The position numbers and the translations under genes are program-made. 32,540 nucleotides of DNA from Gemmatimonadales bacterium (GTDB lineage: Bacteria > Gemmatimonadota > Gemmatimonadetes > Gemmatimonadales > GWC2-71-9), in NCBI GenBank assembly GCA_025928645.1, contig JAICJD010000023.1, forward strand, positions 1 to 32,540. The letters run 5' to 3'. Numbering within the stretch: the first letter of the stretch is position 1; every line of letters begins with the position of its first letter. A model generated the notes under the pieces. That model made no database searches, was not told the DNA's origin, and was given only the letters and a program-made list of their open reading frames with translations. Of this stretch, positions 8,943 to 15,840 are shown piece by piece.

Positions 8943-9434
8943 ATGAGCGCCGCTCTTGGTCTCCTCGCGTTTCTCATCGGCGCCGTCGCCGGGCTCCGCT
9001 CGATGACCGCACCCGCCTTCGTCGCCTGGGGCGCCCGGCTCGCGCGACTCCGGCTCGAGGGTACCGCGCTGGCCTGGCTCGGGTCCGGCGTCGCGGCGTG
9101 GGTGTTCCTCGCGCTCGCCCTCGGCGAGCTGGTGGCCGACAAGCTGCCGCGGACGCCGAGCCGCACGCGACCCGGCCCGTTCGCGGCGCGCATCGTGAGC
9201 GGCGCCCTCTCGGGGGGCGGGCTCGCGGCCGGCGCCGGCGGCCGGCTTGCCGCGGGTGCGCTGCTCGGGGCGATGGGCGCCGTCGCCGGAACGCTGGGCG
9301 GCTACCGTGCGCGGACGCGGCTCGGGCCGGCGCCCGGTCTCCCCGACCACGTTGTGGCGCTGGTCGAGGACCTCGTGGCGGTCGGCGGCGCGGTGCTCAT
9401 CGTGACCGCGGCGCGAAGAGCGGCAGCGGGCTGA
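8943..9434 (+). CDS. DUF4126 membrane protein
   Basis: A 163-residue protein with several hydrophobic segments. It matches the DUF4126 pattern: an N-terminal helix, GLRSMTAPAFVAW, and LALGELVADKLPRTPSRTRPG, then glycine/alanine-rich helices. The function of the family is unknown. The ATG at 8943 has no obvious Shine-Dalgarno. The gene stands alone between a palindromic repeat and the FAD oxidoreductase gene. Confidence 0.8.
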   Translation: MSAALGLLAFLIGAVAGLRSMTAPAFVAWGARLARLRLEGTALAWLGSGVAAWVFLALALGELVADKLPRTPSRTRPGPFAARIVSGALSGGGLAAGAGGRLAAGALLGAMGAVAGTLGGYRARTRLGPAPGLPDHVVALVEDLVAVGGAVLIVTAARRAAAG

Positions 9435-9563
9435 GCTCATCTCCGACCTCGGACAGCCCCCACCCCTCACTTTTGGCAGATACCCACCTTTGGTACCGCT
9501 TCCTACATTCGCCCGCTCGAGAGATCCTAACCGCCGATGCCACGCCAGTTCCTGGAGGTCACC

Positions 9564-10979
9564 ATGACGGTCACCCTGCGCACGTCCGGCGGCTCGCCGG
9601 CCGTGATCGACGCCGACTACAGCGAGCAGCTCGCCGGTCTCACCGGATCGCTGCTCACGCCCGACTCGCCGGGGTACGACGAGGCCCGCACGGTCTGGAA
9701 CGCGATGATCGACCGGCGGCCCGGCCTGATCGTGCGCTGCTCCGACGCGAACGACGTCGCGCGGGCGGTCCGGTTCGCCCGGGCGCACGACCTGCTGGTG
9801 GCCGTGCGCGGCGGCGGCCACAACATCGCGGGCAACGCGGTGTGCGACGGCGGGCTCATGATCGACCTCTCGCCGATGCGGACGGTCCGGGTGGACCAGG
9901 CGTCGCGCACCGCCGTGGTCGGCGCGGGCTGCACCCTGGGCGAGGTGGACCGCACCACCCAGGGTTACGGGCTCGCCGTGCCGCTCGGCGTCAACTCGAC
10001 GACCGGGATCGCCGGGCTCGCGCTGGGTGGCGGGTTCGGCTGGCTCAGCCGCCGATTGGGGCTCACGATCGACAACCTGCTCTCCGCCGAGGTGGTGACC
10101 GCGGACGGCAGGATCGTGCGGGCGAGCACGCGCGAGAATCCCGACCTGTTCTGGGCCATCCGCGGCGGCGGCGGCAACTTCGGCGTGGTGACCTCGTTCG
10201 AGTTCCTGCTCCATCCCGTGGGCCCCGAGGTGCTGTCGGGTCTCGTGGTGCACCCGCTGGCGGCCGCGCCCGACGTGCTCCGCTACTACCGTGAGTTCGC
10301 GCGGACCGCGCCGGAGGCGCTCGCCTGCTGGTTCGTGATGCGGCTCGCGCCCCCGCTCCCGTTCCTCGCGCCCGAGTGGCACGGCAAGCCCATCCTGGCG
10401 CTCGCCATGTGCTGGTCGGGCGACGTGGCCGAAGGCGAGCGCGTGGCGGCGCCGCTCCGGTCCTTCGGGTCGCCGCTCGCCGACGTGGTCGGGCCGAACC
10501 CGTTCGCGGACTGGCAGACGGTGCTCGATCCGCTGCTCACGCCCGGCTTCCGGAACTACTGGAAGTCGCACGAGTTCATGGACGTGAGCGACGGCCTGAT
10601 CGACGTCCTGGTGGACCACGCGAAGCGGATCCCGGACCCCAACACGGAGATCGCCTTCGCGCAGCTCGGCGGGGCCATCTCCCGGGTGCCGGCCGATGCG
10701 ACCGCGTACGGCCATCGCGACGCGGAATACACGATGAACGTGCACGGGCGGTGGTCGGACCCCGACAGCGACGCGGCGTGCATCGGCTGGGCGCGCGACC
10801 TGTTCCGGGCGGCCGCGCCGTTCGCCACCGGCGGCGTGTACGTGAACTTCCTGACCGGGGACGAGACGGAGCGGGTGCGCGCGGCGTACGGGAAGAACTA
10901 TGAGCGGCTCGTGGCGCTCAAGAAGCGCTATGATCCGACGAACCTCTTCCGCATGAACCAGAACATCCGGCCTGCGTAA
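9564..10979 (+). CDS. FAD-binding oxidoreductase (PCMH/BBE type)
   Basis: A 471-residue vanillyl-alcohol-oxidase-fold flavoenzyme. The N-terminal half is the PCMH-type FAD domain: VRGGGHNIAGNAVCDGG with H86 as the likely 8-alpha-histidyl FAD link, GAGCTLGEV, and LALGGGFGWLSRRLGLTIDN. The C terminus (YGKNYERLVALKKRYDPTNLFRMNQNI) is the berberine-bridge-like domain. The Cys that forms the second FAD bond in bicovalent members is Ser145 in VNSTTGIAGL, so a single covalent bond is expected. Such enzymes oxidise sugars, alcohols or alkaloid-like compounds with O2; the substrate here is unknown. No signal peptide is seen. GGAGG at 9554-9558 fixes the start at ATG 9564 rather than ATG 9537. Confidence 0.92.
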   Translation: MTVTLRTSGGSPAVIDADYSEQLAGLTGSLLTPDSPGYDEARTVWNAMIDRRPGLIVRCSDANDVARAVRFARAHDLLVAVRGGGHNIAGNAVCDGGLMIDLSPMRTVRVDQASRTAVVGAGCTLGEVDRTTQGYGLAVPLGVNSTTGIAGLALGGGFGWLSRRLGLTIDNLLSAEVVTADGRIVRASTRENPDLFWAIRGGGGNFGVVTSFEFLLHPVGPEVLSGLVVHPLAAAPDVLRYYREFARTAPEALACWFVMRLAPPLPFLAPEWHGKPILALAMCWSGDVAEGERVAAPLRSFGSPLADVVGPNPFADWQTVLDPLLTPGFRNYWKSHEFMDVSDGLIDVLVDHAKRIPDPNTEIAFAQLGGAISRVPADATAYGHRDAEYTMNVHGRWSDPDSDAACIGWARDLFRAAAPFATGGVYVNFLTGDETERVRAAYGKNYERLVALKKRYDPTNLFRMNQNIRPA

Positions 10980-11273
10980 TTCATCAAGCCGTGTCTCCCA
11001 GGGCGGGTTCCGGCGATGAAGGCTTCGCCAGGGCCCGCTCTCGAGGTTCAGGACCCGTCGCGCAAGACACCTCGAGATCCGGCGAGCCCGTGCTTCCAAG
11101 GGGCACTGCAGCTATGATGGGCTGGTTCGCCCGCTGGCACCGCCCCTGCCCCGAGGCCGTCGCTGCATCGTCCTGCCCTCCTGGTCCTGCTCGGCTCCCT
11201 TCTGGGCGTTCCGTCGGGCTCCGACTCGGCTCGACCGCTCTCTTCCGGCGCCCATCCACCCGAGCCGCGCTAT

Positions 11274-12491
11274 GTGCTCGACTCCGGGGCGGTCCAGTCG
11301 ATCTACTCCGGCGGCGTGCCGCACACCGACACCCGGGGCGCCTTTCGCTCGCGCTATGGCCCCGGCTCGTTCTTCCCCCGTTGCCTCTATCACGCGGTGC
11401 CGGGGTCGTTCGCGACGATCCGGCGAGCCGGCTTCAATTGCGTGCACGTCTGGGAAGGTGTCCGACTGGGTCAAGTGATCGGCGAGCTGAGATCGGCCGG
11501 GCTTCAGGTCATCCCCCACCTGCCGACGCACGAGGAGGTTGTCGAGTTCGCGTCAGACCCGCACATCCTCGGCTGGTATCTGGACGAGGAGCCGACCGGC
11601 CACGCATACCTCGACATGGCGCGCACCGGAGCGCCCGGCCTCATCGCCGAGCGCTACCGGATCTTCCTGGGCAGGATGGCGGCGATCAAGGCGGTGGACC
11701 CGCATCACCCGGTCTTTCCGCTCGACGGCACGTATGCGCCGCCGGGCCTGGGCGACTGGTGGGACCGCTGGAACACCGTCGGCGACGTGAGCGCGCACGA
11801 CAATTACCCGCTGCAGCGGGGCACGACGAGCCTCGAGGCGCTCGCCCGCTCGGTATCGCGGGCCGCCACGCTCAACGGCGAGCGAAAGCCGCTGTGGATC
11901 ACGCTTCAGGCATTCGGCGGCCTGCCCGGACTGGAGGGCGAGGCCCGGATGCCCACGCCGGTCGAGCTGCGGAGCATGGCGTTCACGGCGATCGTGCACG
12001 GCGCGACCGGCCTCATCCTGTTCGCGTGGGACAGCCCAGTCACCCGGATGGGTCACGTGCTCGGCATCGGCCCCGCGACACGGGAGCGGTACGACTCGGG
12101 GACGGCCGCCTCGCCGGAGGACGCCGCGAGCAGTCGCGCGCTGTGGGCCGGCGCCGTGGCGCTCAACGCCGAGCTCGAGCGGCTGACCCCGGCGCTGCTC
12201 GCGCCCACCGCCCGGGTGCCGTATGAGGTGTGGCATGCGGGGGAGAGCCGCACGCCGAGTCCCCTGGGGAGCATGCTCAAGCAGAATGCGGACGGCGGCT
12301 ATACGATGCTCGTCGCGAACCTCGAAGGGACGCCGCTCGCCGCCCGGTACGACTTCCACGGCGGCGTCGCCTCGGTGCGCCGCCGCGAGCCCGACGGCTC
12401 CGCTCGCCCCCTGGCTCACGACGCCTCGAGGTTCGGCGACAGGCTCCCGGCCTTCGGCGCCGCGGTGTACGAGCTCAGGCTCGAGCCTTGA
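11274..12491 (+). CDS. TIM-barrel glycoside-hydrolase-like protein; 5' end probably frameshifted
   Basis: The intact frame starts at GTG 11274 and gives 405 residues. LGWYLDEEP (E105/E106), SAHDNYPL (D176) and PLWITLQAFGG after successive beta-alpha units look like the active-site edge of a (beta/alpha)8 glycosidase. MAFTAIVHGATGLILFAW closes the barrel and a beta-sandwich-like tail follows. The exact GH family is not recognised. The same frame is open back to 11118 and encodes LHRPALLVLLGSLLGVPSG, a signal-peptide-like segment without a start codon. ATGs at 11114/11117, preceded by AAGGGG, lie in another frame. A one-base change in the C-rich stretch around 11141-11152 would join them, so the true product is probably secreted and about 450 residues. 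Confidence 0.72.
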   Translation: MLDSGAVQSIYSGGVPHTDTRGAFRSRYGPGSFFPRCLYHAVPGSFATIRRAGFNCVHVWEGVRLGQVIGELRSAGLQVIPHLPTHEEVVEFASDPHILGWYLDEEPTGHAYLDMARTGAPGLIAERYRIFLGRMAAIKAVDPHHPVFPLDGTYAPPGLGDWWDRWNTVGDVSAHDNYPLQRGTTSLEALARSVSRAATLNGERKPLWITLQAFGGLPGLEGEARMPTPVELRSMAFTAIVHGATGLILFAWDSPVTRMGHVLGIGPATRERYDSGTAASPEDAASSRALWAGAVALNAELERLTPALLAPTARVPYEVWHAGESRTPSPLGSMLKQNADGGYTMLVANLEGTPLAARYDFHGGVASVRRREPDGSARPLAHDASRFGDRLPAFGAAVYELRLEP

Positions 12492-12629
12492 CGCCGAGAC
12501 CCGCCGGCGTCATCTCTGCTGGTGGGCGGGTCGGCGGACTGCGGTGTCCGACGCCTCGCGGCCCGCGCTCACGCCTGAGCACCCCACCCACGACGACCAC
12601 CCGTAGAGCCCACCACTCAAGGAGGCCCC

Positions 12630-14003
12630 GTGTCGAGCGTCGTCGATCCCACCGCGGCGGACGCCCGCCCGCGCACCGGCGCGGGACGCGGCCGGCTCCT
12701 TCAGGTGCTCGGGATCAGCTTCGGCATCGCGGTGCTGGTCGGCAACACGATCATCATCGGCATCCTCCGCACCCCGGGCGACGTCGCCGCCCGGCTGCCC
12801 AGTCCCGCGCTCTTCATCGGCGTGTGGTTTCTCGGCGGGCTGTACGCGCTGCTCGGCACGATCTCGCTGGCCGAGCCGGGCGCGATGGTCGCCCGCTCCG
12901 GCGGACAGTATCCGTTCGTGCGGCGCGGGCTCGGCGAGTACCCGGGTTTCATCGTCGGCTGGAGCGACTGGATCTCGACCTGCGCGCCGATCGCGCTCGG
13001 CGCGATGGTCTTCACCGAGTACCTCGAGCCGCTGGTGCCGGCCATCGCCCGCCGGCACGTGGCGGCGGGCGTCGCGCTGGTGCTGGGGTTCGGGCTCGTG
13101 CTCTGGCGCGGCATCCGCGTCGGCGACCTGATGCAGCAGGTCCTGAGCGCGGTCAAGGCGCTCGCGTTCGGTGCCCTGATCGGCGCCTGCCTGCTCGTCC
13201 CGGTGCCCACGGGCATGAGCACCGCCGTGAGCGCGTGGCCGGCAGGCGTCTCGGTGATGACCGCCGCCGTGCTCGCACTCCAGGCGGTGATCTACACCTA
13301 CGACGGCTGGACCGCCCCGCTCTACTTCGCCGAAGAGACCCGGAACCCTGGCCGGAACGTCCCGCGCTCGATGGTGTTCGGCGTGCTGGCCGTCATCCTG
13401 ATCTACGTGCTGGTGAACATCGCGTTCGTGCGCGTGCTCGGCATCCGGGGCATGGCCGGCGATCCGTTCGTCGCCGCGAGCGCGGGCAAGGCGCTGTTCG
13501 GCAATCCCGGTGATCTCGTGATCCGGCTGCTCGTCCTCCTCTCGATCCTGAGCGGAATGAATGCCTGCGTGCTCATGGCGCCGCGGATCATGCTCGCGAT
13601 GAGCCGCGACGGGCTCCTGCCGGAGGCGTTCGTCACCGTGAACCCGGGCGGGACGCCGAGCGTGGCGCATTGGACCGCCATCGGGGCCGCCATCGCGTTC
13701 ATCGTCACGGGCACGGTCGAGACCGTCATCGCCCTCTGCGCGTTCTTCTTCGTCGCCAACTACCTGCTCTCGTTTCTCAGCGTGTTCGCGCTCCGGATCG
13801 AGGAGCCGGCCACGCCGCGGCCGTGGCGCGTGCCGGGCTATCCCTGGACGACGGGCATCGCGGCCCTAGGCTCGGTCGCCTTTCTCGCAGGCTCGGTGGT
13901 GAGCGACTGGAGCAACAGCTGGAAATCGATCCTGCTGCTGGCGCTGAGCTACCCGGCGTACCGGTTCGTGCTGGCGCGGCGGAGAGCGGGCGCGCCAACG
14001 TAG
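12630..14003 (+). CDS. APC-family amino acid permease
   Basis: A 457-residue polytopic membrane protein with about 12 hydrophobic segments. The first helix has the APC signature (GISFGIAVLVGNTIIIGILRTPGDVA, described as residues about 28-53), and helix 3 carries EPGAMVARSGGQYPFVRRGLGEYPGF. It most resembles amino acid/polyamine antiporter-type carriers; the substrate is not determined. GTG 12630 is preceded by AAGGAGG (12619-12625) at 4 nt, a strong site. The gene lies 110 bp upstream of the DDAH-like hydrolase, in the same direction, so it may import a guanidino compound or amino acid for that enzyme (inference). Confidence 0.9.
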   Translation: MSSVVDPTAADARPRTGAGRGRLLQVLGISFGIAVLVGNTIIIGILRTPGDVAARLPSPALFIGVWFLGGLYALLGTISLAEPGAMVARSGGQYPFVRRGLGEYPGFIVGWSDWISTCAPIALGAMVFTEYLEPLVPAIARRHVAAGVALVLGFGLVLWRGIRVGDLMQQVLSAVKALAFGALIGACLLVPVPTGMSTAVSAWPAGVSVMTAAVLALQAVIYTYDGWTAPLYFAEETRNPGRNVPRSMVFGVLAVILIYVLVNIAFVRVLGIRGMAGDPFVAASAGKALFGNPGDLVIRLLVLLSILSGMNACVLMAPRIMLAMSRDGLLPEAFVTVNPGGTPSVAHWTAIGAAIAFIVTGTVETVIALCAFFFVANYLLSFLSVFALRIEEPATPRPWRVPGYPWTTGIAALGSVAFLAGSVVSDWSNSWKSILLLALSYPAYRFVLARRRAGAPT

Positions 14004-14113
14004 CACGTACGAAGCGTCGCCCGACAGGTCCGTCCCCTGCCCGGCCCATCGGCCAGGATCCCCTGGCGTTCGCCTCGATGACCGCGTGACCATCCTCCGG
14101 AGCGCTCGCCACC

Positions 14114-14887
14114 GTGCGATTCACCCGCGCCCTCGTCCGCCCGCCCGCTGACACGTTCGCCGACGGGATCACCTCATCCAACCTGGGGCCGCCTGATCCA
14201 GCGCTCGCACGCGCGCAGCACGAGACCTACTGCCGCTCGCTCGAGCGGCTCGGACTCTCACTCGTGCGGCTCGCGCCCGACCCGGCGTTTCCCGACAGCC
14301 CGTTCGTCGAGGATACGGCGATCGTGGCGCGCGGCGACGCGATTCTCGCCCGCCCCGGCGCGCCGAGCCGGGCCGGAGAGGTGGCATCGGTCCGCGAGGC
14401 GCTCGGCCGCTGGTTTCCGACCATCGCCAGGATCACCGCGCCAGGCACGCTGGACGGCGGCGACGTGTGCGAGGCCGGCGCCCATGTCTTCATCGGCCGG
14501 TCGGAGCGGACCAACGCCGAGGGCGCGGCGCAGCTCGCGACGTGGCTCTCCGCGCACGGCCTCGGGTCGACGCTCATCGACATCCGGGACGTGCCCGCGC
14601 TGCTGCACCTCAAGACCGGGCTCTCGTGGCTCGGCGGACGGCGGCTGCTGGTCTCAGAGGATCTGGAGAAGCACGAGGCCCTCGCCGGTTGGAACGTGGT
14701 GCGGGTGCCCGCCGGCGAGGCGTACGCCGCCAACTGCATCCGGGTCAACGACACGATGCTGGTACCGGAGGGCTTCCCCGCCACCCGCGAGCTGCTCGAG
14801 CGGCTCGGCGAGACGGTGGTCGCGCTGGACGTGTCGGAGTACCAGAAGATGGACGGTGGGCTGAGCTGCCTGTCGGTGAGGTGGTGA
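14114..14887 (+). CDS. ddaH: Dimethylargininase (DDAH)-like guanidino hydrolase
   Basis: A 257-residue pentein-fold protein that matches N(G),N(G)-dimethylarginine dimethylaminohydrolase, which turns methylated arginines into citrulline plus methylamines. Visible active-site elements are FVEDTAI (E66-D67), the DGGDV turn (114-118), the catalytic histidine H165 in LLHLKTG, and the nucleophile C252 in MDGGLSCLSVRW at the C terminus. The length is typical of bacterial DDAH. The start is GTG 14114, with GGAG about 11 nt upstream. Other pentein members such as arginine deiminase are much longer, so DDAH is the best fit, though the substrate could be another guanidino compound. It probably forms a unit with the APC permease. 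Confidence 0.88.
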   Translation: MRFTRALVRPPADTFADGITSSNLGPPDPALARAQHETYCRSLERLGLSLVRLAPDPAFPDSPFVEDTAIVARGDAILARPGAPSRAGEVASVREALGRWFPTIARITAPGTLDGGDVCEAGAHVFIGRSERTNAEGAAQLATWLSAHGLGSTLIDIRDVPALLHLKTGLSWLGGRRLLVSEDLEKHEALAGWNVVRVPAGEAYAANCIRVNDTMLVPEGFPATRELLERLGETVVALDVSEYQKMDGGLSCLSVRW

Positions 14888-15249
14888 GACAGGCGGGCGG
14901 GTCGTCGCGGTTCTTCATCCCGACGCCTGCGGGCCTGCTCTCCCGCTCCCTTGCCCGACTGCTCGCCTGCCTCCCGTGTGTCGCCCCGACACACCGGCCC
15001 AGCAGAACTGAGGCGCCCTTGTCGCAGGCGCGTCGAGCAATGAGGGCGACGTCCGCGGCTGAATGGCTCTCCGGCGCGGGGAATGCCCGGGCATAACCGA
15101 TTGGCCGGGCGCGTGGTGCCCACGACCCCCGGCACCCAGGGTGACGCGTCGTCGGCGGGCGCAGGCAGCAAGGCCTGGACTTTGCGTCCAGAGTGGCCGA
15201 TCCGGCCAGCACTTGGCTTCGCAGCGCACCCCTGGCAAGCTTTCGAGGG
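14888..15249. other. 362-bp intergenic stretch without a recognised gene
   Basis: No convincing coding frame is seen. The stretch contains adjacent small hairpins: CAGGC/GCCTG around 15163-15176, CTGGAC/GTCCAG with a TTTGC loop at about 15175-15191, and TGGCC/GGCCA at about 15194-15208. These just precede the zinc-ribbon gene. Read on the minus strand the middle hairpin contains ACGCAAAG, a core string of the c-di-GMP-I riboswitch, but no minus-strand gene follows. Confidence 0.5.
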
Positions 15250-15774
15250 ATGGGTAAGACCTACCGGGAATGTCCCGCCTGCGGCAAGCACGCGTTGAGC
15301 ATCGCGACGCGTTGCCCCGCCTGCGGCGGAGAACTGCTCGACCAGCCCGTACGCCGGCAGGCGGCCGCGCCCAGGAGTCGCCTGCGCGTGCCGCTCGGGC
15401 TCCTCGGGCTGGCGCTCGTGGCGGCGGCCGCCGCTGCGGCCGCGCTACTGCACCGTGACACGCCTGCCCGGGAGACGGGCGCCTTTCCCGTGGTGCCGGA
15501 TGAGGCGCCGGTCGCGATCGATACGTTCCGGGTCGCTTCCTCGTCCGCTACGACGGCGCCCCCAGACTCGGCGCCAAGCGCGCAGGCCATACCGCGTGTG
15601 GCCCGCACCTGGACCAAGGTCCACGAGCGGCGGAGCGTGAAGGCCGATCTCAGCGCGGTGCTCCTCCCGGGCGACACCGTGCTGGCGGACTCGCTCGAGG
15701 GCGGCTGGTGGCGGGTGGCGCTCGAGGGCAAGGTCATCGGCTACGTGTACGGCGGCACCCTGGCGGGCGACTGA
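15250..15774 (+). CDS. Zinc-ribbon, single-pass membrane protein with SH3-like domain
   Basis: A 174-residue protein. Residues 8-25 form a four-Cys zinc ribbon (CPAC at 8-11, CPAC at 22-25). An Arg-rich linker leads to a transmembrane segment (about 48-67), a Ser/Pro/Ala-rich spacer and a C-terminal SH3b-like domain (about 118-172; GDTVLADSLEGGWWRVALEGKVIGYV). The cytoplasmic zinc ribbon and external SH3-like module suggest a cell-wall or envelope sensor or scaffold, but no specific function is recognised. An ATG at 15193 would add 19 residues; 15250 is preferred because the ribbon begins soon after it, although the upstream GAGGG is too close to be a good Shine-Dalgarno. It lies just upstream of a kinase gene. 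Confidence 0.7.
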   Translation: MGKTYRECPACGKHALSIATRCPACGGELLDQPVRRQAAAPRSRLRVPLGLLGLALVAAAAAAAALLHRDTPARETGAFPVVPDEAPVAIDTFRVASSSATTAPPDSAPSAQAIPRVARTWTKVHERRSVKADLSAVLLPGDTVLADSLEGGWWRVALEGKVIGYVYGGTLAGD

Positions 15775-15803
15775 TTGCCGGGTCGAATCGCCCGCCGTAG
15801 CTT
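15775..15803 (+). promoter_or_regulatory. Candidate promoter of the kinase gene
   Basis: TTGCCG (15775-15780) and TAGCTT (15798-15803) are separated by 17 nt. The -10-like hexamer ends 7 nt before ATG 15811 of a 9-codon leader, the same distance as at the promoter upstream of 19908. The matches to consensus are only moderate. Confidence 0.4.
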
Positions 15804-15810
15804 CCGCGGC

Positions 15811-15840
15811 ATGCACACCATGAACTCGACCCTGCGGTGA
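15811..15840 (+). CDS. Nine-codon leader ORF overlapping the kinase start
   Basis: ATG 15811 opens MHTMNSTLR and ends at TGA 15838-15840, which overlaps the kinase GTG (15837-15839) as GTGA. The kinase start has no Shine-Dalgarno, so termination-reinitiation from this leader is a reasonable way to translate it. It may start at or next to the transcription start (leaderless). A chance ORF is the alternative. Confidence 0.4.
   Translation: MHTMNSTLR

Noticed and set aside
9473-9509. TTGGCA and TACATT upstream of the FAD oxidoreductase as a promoter
   Set aside because: The spacer is 25 nt, too long for sigma70; only the -10-like hexamer could be meaningful.
8856-11099. Long minus-strand open frame (747 codons) opposite the DUF4126 and FAD-oxidase genes
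   Set aside because: It is a GC-driven antisense shadow: Arg/Pro/Gly/His-rich, no recognisable domain, and it overlaps two well-supported plus-strand genes.
15100-15250. Minus-strand GGACGCAAAG hairpin resembling the c-di-GMP-I (GEMM) riboswitch core
   Set aside because: The GNRA tetraloop, its receptor and the second conserved stem are not convincing, and no minus-strand gene lies downstream; the next gene in that direction is on the plus strand. A covariance-model search for RF01051 would settle it.
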